Source: Serratia quinivorans (GTDB lineage Bacteria; Pseudomonadota; Gammaproteobacteria; Enterobacterales; Enterobacteriaceae). Taken from it: a stretch of 64,000 bases of DNA. Positions within the stretch are counted from its first letter, which is position 1, and each line of letters starts with the position of its first letter. The translations under genes and the position numbers were made by a program. Below the pieces are notes generated by a model, which saw nothing but the letters and a program-made list of their open reading frames with translations, made no database searches and had not been told where the DNA came from. The DNA lies in the NCBI RefSeq assembly GCF_946227985.1, contig NZ_CAMKGL010000002.1, positions 23,266-87,265 of the forward strand. Direction: 5' to 3'. Shown here piece after piece: positions 17,765 through 27,920 of this stretch.

Positions 17765-18538
17765 ATGAAACAGCAATGGACCAAGTGGGTCGGCGGTATC
17801 GTATTGGTGTCCGGTCTGGTTATGCAGGCTTCTGCGGCGGAAAAAGTGACCGTTTTTGCGGCGGCGTCGCTGACTAACGCCTTGCAGGACATCGCAACCC
17901 AGTATCAGAAGGGCAAGGATGTTCAGGTCGTCTCCTCATTCGCTTCCTCTTCCACGCTGGCACGCCAGATAGAGCAGGGCGCTCCGGCCGATTTGTTCAT
18001 CTCCGCCGATCAGCAGTGGATGGATTATGCCATCGATAAACAGCAGATGGTCAAAGACACCCGCTATACCTTACTGGGTAACGAATTGGTGCTGATCGCC
18101 GGCAAAGATGCCAAACAGGCTAAAATCACGCTCGATAAGCAGACAGACTGGACGAAGCTGCTTAATGGCGGCCGCCTGTCGGTGGGCGACCCGGATCACG
18201 TACCGGCCGGTATCTATGCCAAGGAAGCACTGCAAAATCTGGGGGCCTGGACTGCTCTGGAGCCTAAACTGGCGCGTGCCAACAACGTACGCAGTGCCAT
18301 GACGCTGGTGGAGCGTGGTGAAGCGCCGCTGGGCATTGTTTATGGCTCAGACGCGGTAGCCAGTGATAAAGTCAGCGTAGTGGCTATCTTCCCGGAAGAC
18401 AGTCACAAACCGGTTGAATACCCGATGGCCATCGTTAAAGGTCATCAGACACCGGCCGTCAGCGCGTTCTACAGCTACCTGAAGAGCCCGGAAGCGGCGG
18501 CTATTTTCAAACATTATGGATTCTCCCCGCGTAAATGA
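17765..18538 (+). CDS. modA: Molybdate ABC transporter, periplasmic binding protein
   Basis: 257 aa with a signal peptide (cleavage near MQASAA). The ModA core VTVFAAASLTNALQDIA follows, then SSSTLARQIEQGAPADLFISAD and VGDPDHVPAGIYAKEAL, the residues that cradle the oxyanion. It binds molybdate (and tungstate) in the periplasm for ModBC. It is the first gene of modABC and overlaps modB by 4 bp. Confidence 0.97.
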   Translation: MKQQWTKWVGGIVLVSGLVMQASAAEKVTVFAAASLTNALQDIATQYQKGKDVQVVSSFASSSTLARQIEQGAPADLFISADQQWMDYAIDKQQMVKDTRYTLLGNELVLIAGKDAKQAKITLDKQTDWTKLLNGGRLSVGDPDHVPAGIYAKEALQNLGAWTALEPKLARANNVRSAMTLVERGEAPLGIVYGSDAVASDKVSVVAIFPEDSHKPVEYPMAIVKGHQTPAVSAFYSYLKSPEAAAIFKHYGFSPRK

Positions 18539-19224
18539 TTTTGAGCGAGTATGAGTGGCAGGCGGTTGAGCTGAGCCTGAAAGTGTCCTCCGTGGCGGTG
18601 GTGTTCAGCTTACCTTTTGGCATTCTGATGGCCTGGGTGTTGGTCCGCTGTCAGTTTCCCGGCAAGTCGCTGCTGGACGGTATTATTCACCTGCCGCTGG
18701 TGCTGCCGCCGGTGGTGGTGGGCTATTTATTGCTGATCTCCATGGGGCGGCGCGGCGCGGTTGGTGAATGGCTGTATGACTGGTTCGGTTTCAGTTTCAG
18801 CTTTAGCTGGCGCGGTGCCGCCCTGGCTTCCGCCGTGATGGCCTTTCCGCTGATGGTCCGCGCCATCCGGTTGGCGCTGGAGGCAGTAGATACCCGTCTG
18901 GAACAGGCTGCCCGTACTCTTGGTGCCAACCCATGGCGGGTGTTTTTCACCATTACCCTGCCGCTTTCGTTACCGGGATTGATCGTCGGCGTGGTGCTGG
19001 GTTTTGCCCGTTCGCTGGGTGAGTTCGGCGCCACCATTACCTTTGTTTCCAATATTCCCGGTGAGACGCGTACCATCCCGTCGGCAATGTATACCCTGAT
19101 TGAAACGCCGGGGGCTGAATCTGCCGCCGCACGCCTGTGCGTGATTGCTATTGTGCTGTCACTGGTTTCATTGATGGTTTCCGAGTGGCTGGCCCGCTGG
19201 GGACGCAAACGGATGGGCGTATAA
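18535..19224 (+). CDS. modB: Molybdate ABC transporter permease
   Basis: 229 aa, about five membrane segments. The EAA motif appears as EQAARTLGANPWRVFFTITLPLSLPG, which contacts the ATPase. The GEFGATITFVSNIPGETRTIP stretch is typical of ModB. The start overlaps the modA stop (ATGA), and modC begins right after its stop. Confidence 0.96.
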   Translation: MILSEYEWQAVELSLKVSSVAVVFSLPFGILMAWVLVRCQFPGKSLLDGIIHLPLVLPPVVVGYLLLISMGRRGAVGEWLYDWFGFSFSFSWRGAALASAVMAFPLMVRAIRLALEAVDTRLEQAARTLGANPWRVFFTITLPLSLPGLIVGVVLGFARSLGEFGATITFVSNIPGETRTIPSAMYTLIETPGAESAAARLCVIAIVLSLVSLMVSEWLARWGRKRMGV

Positions 19225-20292
19225 ATGCTGGAGCTGGATTTTTCCCAACGCCTTGGCGATCTGAATCTTAATGTGCGTGCCGATCTGCCTGCTCAGGGCA
19301 TTACCGCGATTTTTGGCCTGTCCGGTGCCGGCAAAACCTCACTAATCAACGCCATCGGTGGCCTGACCCGCTTGCAGCAGGGGCGTATTGTCCTTAATGG
19401 TCGCACGCTGGTGGATACCGCCCGTGGCCTGTGCCTGCCGCCGGAAAAACGTCGCATTGGCTATGTGTTTCAGGACGCACGCCTGTTCCCGCATTACCGG
19501 GTACGCGGCAACCTGCAATACGGTATGGCGGCCGGTATGCGCGCGCAGTTTGACAATATTGTCGAGCTGCTGGGCATCGCTCCGTTGCTTAATCGTCTGC
19601 CATTGACGCTGTCTGGCGGTGAAAAACAGCGGGTGGCGATTGGTCGCGCCTTGCTGACCGCGCCGGAGTTGCTGTTGATGGACGAGCCGCTGGCCTCACT
19701 GGACTTGCCACGCAAGCGCGAGCTATTGCCCTATCTGGAACGTTTGGCGCAGGACGTTAATATCCCCATTCTTTACGTCAGCCACAGCATGGACGAAATT
19801 CTGCGCCTGGCGGAGCAGGTGATGGTGCTCGACAGCGGCCAGGTAAGGGCGTTCGGCGGGCTGGAGGAAGTGTGGGCCAGCAGCGCGTTGCGGCCCTGGC
19901 TGCAGCGTGAGGATCAGAGCAGCGTGCTGCGCGTCAGCGTAATTGAACATCACACGCGTTATGCGATGACGGCGCTGGCATTGGGTGACCAGCGATTATG
20001 GGTCAGCGGCGTCGACGCCGCCCTGGGTGCCCAATTGCGTATCCGCATCAACGCGGCCGATGTTTCGCTGGTATTACAACCACCGGTCAACAGCAGTATC
20101 CGCAACGTCTTGCCGGCCAGGGTGACCGAGTGCCTGGAGGTTGACGGGCAGGTGGAGGTGAAACTGGCGGTAGGAGAAAGTGTACTCTGGGCGCGTATTA
20201 CGCCGTGGGCGCGAGACGAACTGGCGATCCGGCCGGGGCAGTGGCTGTATGCGCAGGTCAAAAGCGTGTCGATCAGCCGCGAGGCGCGTTGA
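19225..20292 (+). CDS. modC: Molybdate ABC transporter ATP-binding protein
   Basis: 355 aa. The N-terminal ABC domain has Walker [11 protein letters not shown], signature [15 protein letters not shown] and Walker [15 protein letters not shown]-terminal MOP domain (from about residue 290, [17 protein letters not shown]) can bind molybdate for regulation. It abuts modB with no gap and ends the operon. Confidence 0.97.
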   Translation: MLELDFSQRLGDLNLNVRADLPAQGITAIFGLSGAGKTSLINAIGGLTRLQQGRIVLNGRTLVDTARGLCLPPEKRRIGYVFQDARLFPHYRVRGNLQYGMAAGMRAQFDNIVELLGIAPLLNRLPLTLSGGEKQRVAIGRALLTAPELLLMDEPLASLDLPRKRELLPYLERLAQDVNIPILYVSHSMDEILRLAEQVMVLDSGQVRAFGGLEEVWASSALRPWLQREDQSSVLRVSVIEHHTRYAMTALALGDQRLWVSGVDAALGAQLRIRINAADVSLVLQPPVNSSIRNVLPARVTECLEVDGQVEVKLAVGESVLWARITPWARDELAIRPGQWLYAQVKSVSISREAR

Positions 20293-20297
20293 ATTCG

Positions 20298-20317
20298 GCC
20301 CTCCCGGTGGGGAGGGC
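20298..20317. terminator. Hairpin between convergent modC and ybhA
   Basis: An 8-bp GC-rich stem (GCCCTCCC / GGGAGGGC) with a 4-nt loop, between the stops of modC (20292) and ybhA (20325). It probably serves both genes. Neither side has a clear T tract. Confidence 0.5.
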
Positions 20318-20324
20318 GACGGCA

Positions 20325-21149
20325 TTACTGACCCAAGACTCGAGTGCGGATGACTTCGGCAATGCCCGGCTGCAGGTGATCGGCAATCACCAGATCGGCG
20401 CGTTGTTTGATGGCGTCATCGGCGTTACCCATGGCGACACCCAGGCCTACCGCTTCCAGCATGCTGAGATCGTTGTAGTTATCCCCGAAGGCCACCACCT
20501 GGCTCATGCTTAAACCCTGTGACTCCACCCATTGCTGCAGGCGTTTCCCTTTGCTGTTACCGCCTTTGGCAATATCGACCTGATCGTGCCACGACCATTC
20601 GCAGGCCAGCCCCAGCTCTTTTTCTACCGTTTCGGCAAAGCGGCGCAGCGCAGGAATGTCGGCATGCGAAGTGGCGAACTTCCAGATCGACTGCGCCTCA
20701 TCGGCCGCCTGAACCAGGCTGTTAACCTGCAACAGCGTTGGGCGTTGCGCCGGCGGCAGGGTTTCTGCCCAGGCCAATGAACGGGTGACGTGGCCGCTCG
20801 GCTCCTGATACAGCATGGCGTCGTCCACGTACATCAGGCCATGAATGTCGCTTTGTTTCAGCATCTGCAACACCAGCTTGGCCCGATCTTTTTCCAGCGG
20901 ATCGGCCGCCAGCACTTTTTTCTGCTGGAAGTCATACAAATAGGTGCCGTTACAGCAGATTGCCGGAGTGTCTATCTCCAGCGCCTGATAGAACGGGTGG
21001 ATCGCCACATGATGGCGACCGGTGACTACCACGACTTTGACGCCGGCGGCGCGCGCCTGGGCCAGGGCTGCCAGTGACTGCGGTAAAATGCGTTTTTGGT
21101 TGTCCAGCAAGGTGCCATCCAGATCGAGGGCAATGACGCGGTAGCTCAT
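20325..21149 (-). CDS. ybhA: HAD-superfamily (Cof-type) phosphatase YbhA
   Basis: 274 aa from ATG 21147-21149. HAD motif I is ALDLDGTLLDN (about 7-17), motif II VVVTGRH, and motif IV VVAFGDNYNDLSMLEAVGLGVAMGNADD. E. coli YbhA hydrolyses pyridoxal phosphate and sugar phosphates in vitro. It is convergent with modC, as in E. coli. Confidence 0.93.
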   Translation of the reverse strand: MSYRVIALDLDGTLLDNQKRILPQSLAALAQARAAGVKVVVVTGRHHVAIHPFYQALEIDTPAICCNGTYLYDFQQKKVLAADPLEKDRAKLVLQMLKQSDIHGLMYVDDAMLYQEPSGHVTRSLAWAETLPPAQRPTLLQVNSLVQAADEAQSIWKFATSHADIPALRRFAETVEKELGLACEWSWHDQVDIAKGGNSKGKRLQQWVESQGLSMSQVVAFGDNYNDLSMLEAVGLGVAMGNADDAIKQRADLVIADHLQPGIAEVIRTRVLGQ

Positions 21150-21316
21150 AGGGATCTCATTATCGTTAGCAACAAAATTAAACTGATGGTACACCGGATA
21201 AGCAACGGATAAAACCGCACAGATTTCATCTGCAACAGGTCACGGATGTGAGGTAAGCTAGGGGAAACCGAAAAACCTGAAACCGGTTTCTCTTTTACCC
21301 TATTCAAGGAGAATTC

Positions 21317-22312
21317 ATGAAGCAAATCGTTTATGTCGCCAGCCCGGAAAGCCAACAGATTCACGTGTGGCAGTTAAGCGACGCGGGTGCGTTAGAGTTG
21401 CTGCAGACCGTCGAGGCGCCGGGCCAGGTGCAACCGATGGCGATCCATCCGGACAGAACGCATCTGTACGTGGGTGTGCGCCCGGCTTTCGGTATTGTCA
21501 GCTATCGCATTGAGGCGGACGGCAAATTGCAACAGGCCGGTATGGCACCCTTGCCTGGCAGCCCGACCCATATTTCTACCGATTTACAGGGGCGCTATCT
21601 GTTTTCCGCTTCTTACAGCGGTAACTGTGCCAGCGTCAGCCCTATCGGCCATGATGGCGTGGTGGTAGCGCCTATCCAGCAGATCGACGGTTTGAGCGCG
21701 CCGCACTCGGCCAATATCGACCCGACCAATCAACTGTTGCTGGTGCCTTGCCTGAAAGAAGATCGCATCCGTCTGTTTAATCTGGATCTGCAAGGTGAAC
21801 TGACAGCGCACGCTCAGGAAGCCGTGACGACTGCCACCGGCGCAGGCCCGCGTCATATGGCATTCCACCCTAATGACAAATATGCTTACTGCGTCAATGA
21901 GCTCGATGGCACGGTAGACGTATTCGCCATCAGCGAAAACGGCGGCAAATATACTCTGGTGCAAACGCTGGATATCATGCCGACCGATTTCAACGGTACC
22001 CGCTGGGCGGCGGATATTCATATCACGCCGAACGGCCGCTTCCTGTACACCAGTGACCGTACCGCCAGTATCCTGACGGTTTTCAGCGTGTCCGAAGATG
22101 GCAGTACCTTGTCGGTGGTCGGTTATCATCCGACCGAAGAGCAGCCGCGTGGCTTCAATATCGACCACAGCGGCCGCTTTGTGATTTCTTCCGGTCAGAA
22201 GTCCGGTCATATCGGGGTGTATGAGATTGAGCAGGCCAGCGGCAAGCTGACCACGCTGGCAAGGTACCCGGTAGGTAAGGGCCCGATGTGGGTAAGCATC
22301 CTGGCTAAGTAA
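21317..22312 (+). CDS. pgl: 6-phosphogluconolactonase
   Basis: 331 aa seven-bladed beta-propeller of the YbhE type. It hydrolyses 6-phosphogluconolactone in the oxidative pentose phosphate pathway. Typical stretches are [62 protein letters not shown] and [13 protein letters not shown]. The ATG at 21317 has an AAGGAG RBS 6 bp upstream. The gene is monocistronic and followed by an ERIC element and a terminator. Confidence 0.96.
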   Translation: MKQIVYVASPESQQIHVWQLSDAGALELLQTVEAPGQVQPMAIHPDRTHLYVGVRPAFGIVSYRIEADGKLQQAGMAPLPGSPTHISTDLQGRYLFSASYSGNCASVSPIGHDGVVVAPIQQIDGLSAPHSANIDPTNQLLLVPCLKEDRIRLFNLDLQGELTAHAQEAVTTATGAGPRHMAFHPNDKYAYCVNELDGTVDVFAISENGGKYTLVQTLDIMPTDFNGTRWAADIHITPNGRFLYTSDRTASILTVFSVSEDGSTLSVVGYHPTEEQPRGFNIDHSGRFVISSGQKSGHIGVYEIEQASGKLTTLARYPVGKGPMWVSILAK

Positions 22313-22316
22313 AAAT

Positions 22317-22516
22317 CCCCGTCGTCTTTCAAGCTGCAGCGTTGTTACCTGCTTTACAAGACCCATCCGGGGGTCTTGCCCCTTCGGGGCCGCTGCAAGC
22401 AGCGTTCAAATCTGTTCCCGACAGATTTGTCGCTCACCCCAGTTACTTACTTAAGTCAGCGCCTGGGGATGAGCGAGCTGGTCGCCTAGCTGCAACTTGA
22501 AATCCATAGGGTATGA
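22317..22516. repeat. ERIC element (copy 3) with about 80-bp internal insertion
   Basis: The ends (GTCGTCTTTCAAGCTGCAGC and CTAGCTGCAACTTGAAATCC) and central palindrome (ACTTACTTAAGTCAGC) match the other copies. The left arm contains extra sequence at roughly 22347-22430. The insert holds two hairpins: CAAGACCC/GGGTCTTG and AAATCTGT/ACAGATTT. ERICs with insertions of about 70 bp at a fixed place are known in enterobacteria. Confidence 0.85.
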
Positions 22517-22530
22517 ATTATTGGAAAGTA

Positions 22531-22549
22531 GGCTCGAAAGAGCCTTTTA
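22531..22549 (+). terminator. Terminator following pgl
   Basis: Short stem GGCTC / GAGCC with a GAAA tetraloop, followed by TTTTATT on the plus strand. It is just before the convergent ybhB stop. Confidence 0.7.
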
Positions 22550-22560
22550 TTAACCAATAA

Positions 22561-23043
22561 TCAGCTGTATTTCACCGTCAGCGTAGCGCTGCCGAGGCTA
22601 TGGAAGTGCACGTTAAAACCAACCAGTGCGCCGCTGGAGCCTTCATCCACCTCAATGCTTTCTACGTCCAGCGCATGCACGGTGAAGTGATAGCGGTGGC
22701 TTTCGCCCTGCGGCGGGGCTGCGCCGCCGTAACCGGCAGAACCAAAGTCGGTGCGGGTCTGGATTGCCCCGGCCGGCAGGCCACCTTTGCCAGAGCCTGC
22801 GCCCGGAGGAAGTTCACGCGTTGCCGCTGGGATATTGGCTACCACCCAGTGCCACCAGCCGGAGCCGGTCGGGGCATCGGGATCGTATACCGAAATCACA
22901 AAGCTCTTGGTGCCTTCCGGCACGCCATCCCAGGCCAGATGTGGTGACAGGTTATCGCCGTGATAACCCATGCCGTTAAACACCTGACGCTCCGGCATTT
23001 TTGCGCCGTCCTGCAACTCATTGCTGTATAAACGAAAAGTCAT
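22561..23043 (-). CDS. ybhB: YbhB/YbcL family Raf kinase inhibitor-like (PEBP) protein
   Basis: 160 aa PEBP-fold protein. Seen are the ligand-pocket motifs SVYDPDAPTGSGWWHWVVANIP (DPDAP plus downstream His) and the second motif APPQGESHRYHFTVHAL. It is cytoplasmic, with no signal peptide. The bacterial function is unknown. Its location near bioA matches E. coli ybhB. Confidence 0.93.
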   Translation of the reverse strand: MTFRLYSNELQDGAKMPERQVFNGMGYHGDNLSPHLAWDGVPEGTKSFVISVYDPDAPTGSGWWHWVVANIPAATRELPPGAGSGKGGLPAGAIQTRTDFGSAGYGGAAPPQGESHRYHFTVHALDVESIEVDEGSSGALVGFNVHFHSLGSATLTVKYS

Positions 23044-23210
23044 GGTGGCTCCCTGTTGTCGGTAAAAGCAGAACTCCTAAGCTAGACCGTTTTGGCGGAA
23101 CAATACAAGCAGCATTGTATCTCGCCAGTAGCCTTATCTATGGGTTACCATAATTAACTGCGAGGCTACATTCGCGATAACTATCATTCACAGTTCGATA
23201 TAAAGTAATC

Positions 23211-23612
23211 ATGATTTCATTCAAAAAACGCACGCCGTGGTTTGGCTGGTTGCGCCGCTGGGCCAGGGGCATCAAGCGCGACATTTATGCATTGTGGCTG
23301 GCGGCTCGTGACCGGCGTACACCCTGGTATGCCAAATTGGTCGCTCTGCTGGTTGCGGGTTATGCGGTGTCGCCGATAGATTTGATCCCGGATTTTGTTC
23401 CGGTATTGGGCTATCTGGACGATGTGATTATCGTGCCGCTGGGCATTATGCTGGCGGTGTGGATGATCCCCAAGCTGCTGATGGCGGAGTTTCGTGAGAA
23501 AGCGCAACGGCGCATCGATAATCCAACCGGCCGGATGGCGGCGGCGATGATTATTTTGCTGTGGGTGGGGTGTCTGGTGTGGCTGGCCCGTTATCTGGAC
23601 CAGCATTGGTAA
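23211..23612 (+). CDS. YkvA/DUF1232 family small membrane protein
   Basis: 133 aa. The DUF1232 core AVSPIDLIPDFVPVLGYLDDVIIVPLG is at about residues 49-75, with hydrophobic segments either side and another at the C-terminus (AAAMIILLWVGCLVWLA). The N-terminus is strongly basic. The function is unknown. It is convergent with bioA, with only 4 bp between stops, and has no counterpart at this place in E. coli. Confidence 0.88.
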   Translation: MISFKKRTPWFGWLRRWARGIKRDIYALWLAARDRRTPWYAKLVALLVAGYAVSPIDLIPDFVPVLGYLDDVIIVPLGIMLAVWMIPKLLMAEFREKAQRRIDNPTGRMAAAMIILLWVGCLVWLARYLDQHW

Positions 23613-23616
23613 GCTA

Positions 23617-24891
23617 TTACTCTACTGCGGCTGCTACGGCGGCGGTCAAACGGCTGAGCTGCTCGGGTTCAATGATATACGGCGGCATCAAATAAATCAG
23701 TTTGCCAAATGGCCGGATCCACACGCCGCGCTCGACAAAGCCACGCTGTAGCTGTGCCACATCCACCGATTCACGCATCTCTACCACGCCAATCGCTCCC
23801 AACACCCGCACATCCGCCACTTTTGGCAGTGCCTTCAGCGGCAACAGTTGCTGTTTCAACTGACTTTCGATAGCGGCGACCTGCTGCTGCCAGCGGTTTT
23901 CCGCCAACAGCGACAGGCTGGCGTTGGCTACCGCGCAGGCCAGCGGGTTGCCCATAAAGGTTGGTCCGTGCATAAAGCAACCGGCTGCACCGTTGCTGAT
24001 GGTTTCCGCTACGTGGCGAGTAGTCAGGGTGGCAGATAGCGTCATATAGCCGCCGGTCAGCGCCTTGCCCAGACACAGAATATCCGGCACCACGTCGGCA
24101 TGTTCACAGGCAAACAGCTTGCCGGTGCGACCGAAACCGGTGGCGATTTCGTCGGCGATCAGCAGCACCTGATGACGATCGCAGAGTTCACGCACCCGCT
24201 TGAGATAGGTCGGGTGGTAGATACGCATGCCGCCTGCCCCCTGAACCACCGGTTCGAGGATCACCGCGGCCACTTCCCCGGCATGCTGTTCCATCAACGC
24301 GGCGAAGGGGGCGATATCGTCTTCATCCCAGGCCTGGTCGAAACCGCACTGCGGCGCGGTAGCGAACAGGTGCGGCGCCAGATACCCCTGATACAGGCTG
24401 TGCATCGAGTTGTCCGGGTCGCACACTGACATGGCACCGAAGGTATCGCCGTGATAGCCGTGGCGCAGGGTCAAAATGCGTTGCCGCCGTTCCCCGCGAG
24501 CCTGCCAGTATTGCAACGCCATCTTCAGCGACACCTCTACGGCCACCGAGCCGGAATCCGCCAGGAATACGCATTGCAATGCCTCAGGCGTCATCGCTAT
24601 CAGCCTGCGGCACAGGGCGATCGCGGCGGGGTGGGTAATGCCACCGAACATCACGTGCGACATCTTTTCCAGCTGTTGGGTGGCAGCCAGGTTCAGTTGC
24701 GGGTGGTTATAGCCGTGAATGGCCGCCCACCAGGAGGACATGCCGTCAACCAGACGTCGGCCATCGGCCAGCTGCAGTTCAACCCCGCTGGCAGCTTCGA
24801 CCGGGTAACAGGGCAGCGGATGACTCATGGAAGTGTACGGGTGCCAGATATGGCGCTGATCGAATTCAAGGTCAGAGGCAGTGATAGACAT
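23617..24891 (-). CDS. bioA: Adenosylmethionine-8-amino-7-oxononanoate aminotransferase
   Basis: 424 aa PLP enzyme converting KAPA to DAPA with SAM as amino donor in biotin synthesis. Seen: HIWHPYTSM at the N-terminus, SSWWAAIHGYNHP, the LRHGYHGDT substrate region, IADEIATGFGRTG and the PLP-lysine region CLGKALTGGYM. The start at ATG 24889-24891 lies inside the edge of the BirA operator region, leaving a very short leader as in E. coli. It is divergent from bioBFCD. Confidence 0.97.
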   Translation of the reverse strand: MSITASDLEFDQRHIWHPYTSMSHPLPCYPVEAASGVELQLADGRRLVDGMSSWWAAIHGYNHPQLNLAATQQLEKMSHVMFGGITHPAAIALCRRLIAMTPEALQCVFLADSGSVAVEVSLKMALQYWQARGERRQRILTLRHGYHGDTFGAMSVCDPDNSMHSLYQGYLAPHLFATAPQCGFDQAWDEDDIAPFAALMEQHAGEVAAVILEPVVQGAGGMRIYHPTYLKRVRELCDRHQVLLIADEIATGFGRTGKLFACEHADVVPDILCLGKALTGGYMTLSATLTTRHVAETISNGAAGCFMHGPTFMGNPLACAVANASLSLLAENRWQQQVAAIESQLKQQLLPLKALPKVADVRVLGAIGVVEMRESVDVAQLQRGFVERGVWIRPFGKLIYLMPPYIIEPEQLSRLTAAVAAAVE

Positions 24892-24893
24892 AC

Positions 24894-24927
24894 TTGTAAA
24901 CCAAATCATATTCGTAATGGTTGACAG
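24894..24927. promoter_or_regulatory. BirA operator (bioO) between bioA and bioB
   Basis: Half-sites TTGTAAACC and GGTTGACAG are separated by 16 bp, matching the BirA consensus TTGTAAACC-N15/16-GGTTTACAA with two changes in the right arm. It overlaps both divergent bio promoters, so biotinyl-AMP-bound BirA should repress both directions. Confidence 0.92.
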
Positions 24928-24980
24928 TATATCCACAATATCTAAACTGACGACACTTTTTTCATTTTGGAGACGCCGTG

Positions 24981-26018
24981 ATGGCCGATCGCATTCACTG
25001 GACAGTGGGTCTTGCCCAGACCCTGTTTGATAAACCTTTGCTCGAATTGTTATTTGAAGCCCAGACGGTTCACCGTCAGCACTTTGACCCGCGTCAGGTA
25101 CAGGTGAGCACGCTGTTATCAATCAAAACCGGCGCATGCCCGGAAGACTGCAAGTACTGCCCGCAAAGCTCGCGCTATAAAACCGGCCTGGAGTCGGAAC
25201 GACTGATGCAGGTGGAGCAGGTACTGGAGTCGGCACGCAAGGCCAAGGCGAATGGATCGACCCGTTTCTGCATGGGGGCGGCGTGGAAAAACCCGCACGA
25301 GCGCGATATGCCTTACCTGCAGCAGATGGTGCAAGGGGTGAAGGCGATGGGCATGGAAACCTGCATGACGCTGGGCACGCTGGATGGTACGCAGGCGGAA
25401 CGGCTGGCGGATGCCGGGCTGGATTACTACAACCATAACCTGGATACCTCGCCGGAATTCTACGGCAACATCATCACCACCCGCAGCTATCAGGAACGTC
25501 TGGATACCCTGGGTAAAGTGCGCGGCGCGGGCATTAAAGTCTGTTCCGGCGGCATTGTCGGGCTGGGTGAAACGGTGCGTGACCGCGCCGGGCTGCTGGT
25601 GCAGTTGGCTAATCTGCCGACGCCACCGGAGAGCGTACCGATCAACATGCTGGTGAAGGTCAAAGGCACGCCGCTGGCAGATAACGAGGACGTTGATCCG
25701 TTTGATTTCATCCGCACCATTGCGGTGGCACGCATCATGATGCCGGCTTCTTACGTCCGTCTGTCCGCCGGTCGTGAGCAGATGAACGAGCAAACTCAGG
25801 CGATGTGCTTTATGGCCGGTGCCAACTCCATCTTCTATGGCTGCAAACTGCTGACGACGCCAAACCCGGAAGAAGACAAAGATCTGCAACTGTTCCGCAA
25901 ACTGGGCCTGAACCCGCAGCAGACCGAAACCGAGCACGGCGACAACCAGCAACAGCAGGCGCTGGCTGCACAGTTGATGCAGGCGGATACCGCTGAGTTT
26001 TACAACGCGGCACTGTAA
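24981..26018 (+). CDS. bioB: Biotin synthase (radical SAM)
   Basis: 345 aa. It inserts sulfur into dethiobiotin. The radical-SAM cluster motif CPEDCKYC gives cysteines 53, 57 and 60, the same numbering as E. coli. The second-cluster region around CMTLGTLDG and [11 protein letters not shown] is conserved. ATG 24981 is chosen over the adjacent GTG at 24978 because it gives the family N-terminus (MADRIHWT). It is first of the bioBFCD operon, and its stop TAA shares a base with the bioF ATG. Confidence 0.98.
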   Translation: MADRIHWTVGLAQTLFDKPLLELLFEAQTVHRQHFDPRQVQVSTLLSIKTGACPEDCKYCPQSSRYKTGLESERLMQVEQVLESARKAKANGSTRFCMGAAWKNPHERDMPYLQQMVQGVKAMGMETCMTLGTLDGTQAERLADAGLDYYNHNLDTSPEFYGNIITTRSYQERLDTLGKVRGAGIKVCSGGIVGLGETVRDRAGLLVQLANLPTPPESVPINMLVKVKGTPLADNEDVDPFDFIRTIAVARIMMPASYVRLSAGREQMNEQTQAMCFMAGANSIFYGCKLLTTPNPEEDKDLQLFRKLGLNPQQTETEHGDNQQQQALAAQLMQADTAEFYNAAL

Positions 26019-27169
26019 TGAGCTGGCAACAACGCATTGCACAAGCGCTGGAGGCGCGGCAGCAGAGCGCCGCTTACCGTCGCCGTCAGGTGAATCAGGG
26101 CGGCAATGGTCGCCATATTCAGCTTAAAGGCGAGCAGTACCTGAATTTCTCCGGCAATGACTATCTGGGCCTGAGCCAGAGTGCCCAGGTGATCGCTGCC
26201 TGGCAGCAGGGCGCGCAGCAGTATGGTGTCGGCAGCGGCGGCTCTGGCCACGTTACCGGTTTTTCTACGGCACACCAGGTGTTGGAACAGCAACTGGCGG
26301 AGTGGCTGGGCTATCCGCGTGCGTTGCTGTTTATCTCTGGCTATGCCGCCAACCAGGCGCTGCTGGCGGCCCTGATGCAGGCAGAGGATCGCATTTTAGC
26401 CGATCGACTCAGCCACGCTTCTTTGCTGGAGGCTGCTGCCCACTCACCGGCTCAGCTGCGTCGTTTTCGCCATAATCAGCCCCAGGCGCTGGCTGATTTA
26501 CTGGCTAAACCTTGCGACGGCCAGATGTTGGCGGTGACCGAAGGGGTGTTCAGCATGGACGGTGACAGTGCGCCACTGGCGGAGCTGCACCGTTTGACCC
26601 GCGCGGCGGGTGCCTGGCTGATGGTAGATGACGCGCACGGTATTGGCGTTCATGGCGAACAGGGGCGCGGCAGTTGCTGGCAGCAGGGCGTAAGGCCTGA
26701 ACTGTTGGTGGTCACTTTCGGCAAAGCCTTTGGCCTCAGCGGTGCGGCGGTGCTGTGCGATGAGCCCACCGCCGAATATCTGCTGCAGTTTGCCCGCCAT
26801 CTGATTTACAGCACCGCGATGCCACCGGCGCAGGCCTGCGCATTGCAAGCGGCGTTGCATTGCATTCGGCAGGGTGACGAAGTACGCGCCCGACTGCAGG
26901 AAAACATTCAGCGTTTTCGTCAGGGGGCGGCTCAGTTGTCGCTGACCCTGACGGAGTCGGTTACCGCCATTCAACCTTTGCTGGTGGGGGACAATCAGCG
27001 AGCGCTCGATCTGGCGCAAAGCCTGCGCGAGCAGGGCCTGTGGGTGAGTGCTATCCGCCCGCCAACGGTGCCACCGGGCGGCGCGCGTTTGCGCATTACC
27101 CTGACGGCGGCACATCAGCCGCAGGATATCGATCGTCTGCTGGAGGTATTGCATGACGTCAGCGTTTGA
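26018..27169 (+). CDS. bioF: 8-amino-7-oxononanoate synthase
   Basis: 383 aa PLP-dependent enzyme condensing pimeloyl-ACP with alanine. Seen: [38 protein letters not shown] and the PLP-lysine motif [13 protein letters not shown]. The start overlaps the bioB stop by one base (TAATG) and the end overlaps bioC by 17 bp. Confidence 0.97.
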   Translation: MSWQQRIAQALEARQQSAAYRRRQVNQGGNGRHIQLKGEQYLNFSGNDYLGLSQSAQVIAAWQQGAQQYGVGSGGSGHVTGFSTAHQVLEQQLAEWLGYPRALLFISGYAANQALLAALMQAEDRILADRLSHASLLEAAAHSPAQLRRFRHNQPQALADLLAKPCDGQMLAVTEGVFSMDGDSAPLAELHRLTRAAGAWLMVDDAHGIGVHGEQGRGSCWQQGVRPELLVVTFGKAFGLSGAAVLCDEPTAEYLLQFARHLIYSTAMPPAQACALQAALHCIRQGDEVRARLQENIQRFRQGAAQLSLTLTESVTAIQPLLVGDNQRALDLAQSLREQGLWVSAIRPPTVPPGGARLRITLTAAHQPQDIDRLLEVLHDVSV

Positions 27170-27920
27170 ATCAGTCAATAAGCAGGCGGTAGCCTCGGCC
27201 TTCAGCCGCGCCGCGGGCAGCTATGATGCGGCGGCGTTACTGCAGCGGGATGTTGGTGAGCGCTTGCTGGGGATGGGATTGGAGCTCCCGGGCGCGCAAC
27301 TGCTGGATGCAGGCTGTGGTACCGGTCACTTTAGCCGCCGCTGGCGTGAACTCGGCAAACAGGTCACTGCATTGGATCTGGCACCGGGCATGCTGGCATT
27401 TGCCCGTCAGCAGCAGGCGGCGGATCATTATCTGCTGGGGGATATCGAAAATGTACCCTTGCCCGACGCCGCCGTGGATATCTGCTTCAGCAGCCTGGTG
27501 GTGCAATGGTGTAGTGACCTGCCGCGCGCCTTGGCGGAGCTATATCGGGTTACCCGCCCCGGCGGTGTGATCCTGTTTTCTACGCTGGCACAAGGATCGC
27601 TGGGCGAACTGGGCGACGCCTGGCAGCAGGTGGACGGCGAACGTCATGTGAATGATTTTCTGCCGCTGGCGCAGATTAGCGCAGCCTGCGCCGACTACCG
27701 TCACCAGTTGGACGTGGAGTGGCAAACTCTGAATTACCCGGATGTGATGGCGCTGATGCGATCGCTCAAGGGGATTGGGGCGACCCATTTGCATCAGGGG
27801 CGTGATGCCGGGCTGCTGTCGCGCCGACGGCTTGCGGCCTTGCAGGCGGCTTACCCCTGCCGGCGCGGGCAGTTTCCGCTCAGTTATCATTTGGTTTATG
27901 GAGTGATTTATCGTGATTAA
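27153..27920 (+). CDS. bioC: Malonyl-ACP O-methyltransferase BioC
   Basis: 255 aa SAM methyltransferase that masks malonyl-ACP to start pimelate synthesis. Seen: [16 protein letters not shown] at the N-terminus, motif [25 protein letters not shown], and [11 protein letters not shown], all typical of BioC. It overlaps both bioF and bioD. Confidence 0.96.
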   Translation: MTSAFESVNKQAVASAFSRAAGSYDAAALLQRDVGERLLGMGLELPGAQLLDAGCGTGHFSRRWRELGKQVTALDLAPGMLAFARQQQAADHYLLGDIENVPLPDAAVDICFSSLVVQWCSDLPRALAELYRVTRPGGVILFSTLAQGSLGELGDAWQQVDGERHVNDFLPLAQISAACADYRHQLDVEWQTLNYPDVMALMRSLKGIGATHLHQGRDAGLLSRRRLAALQAAYPCRRGQFPLSYHLVYGVIYRD

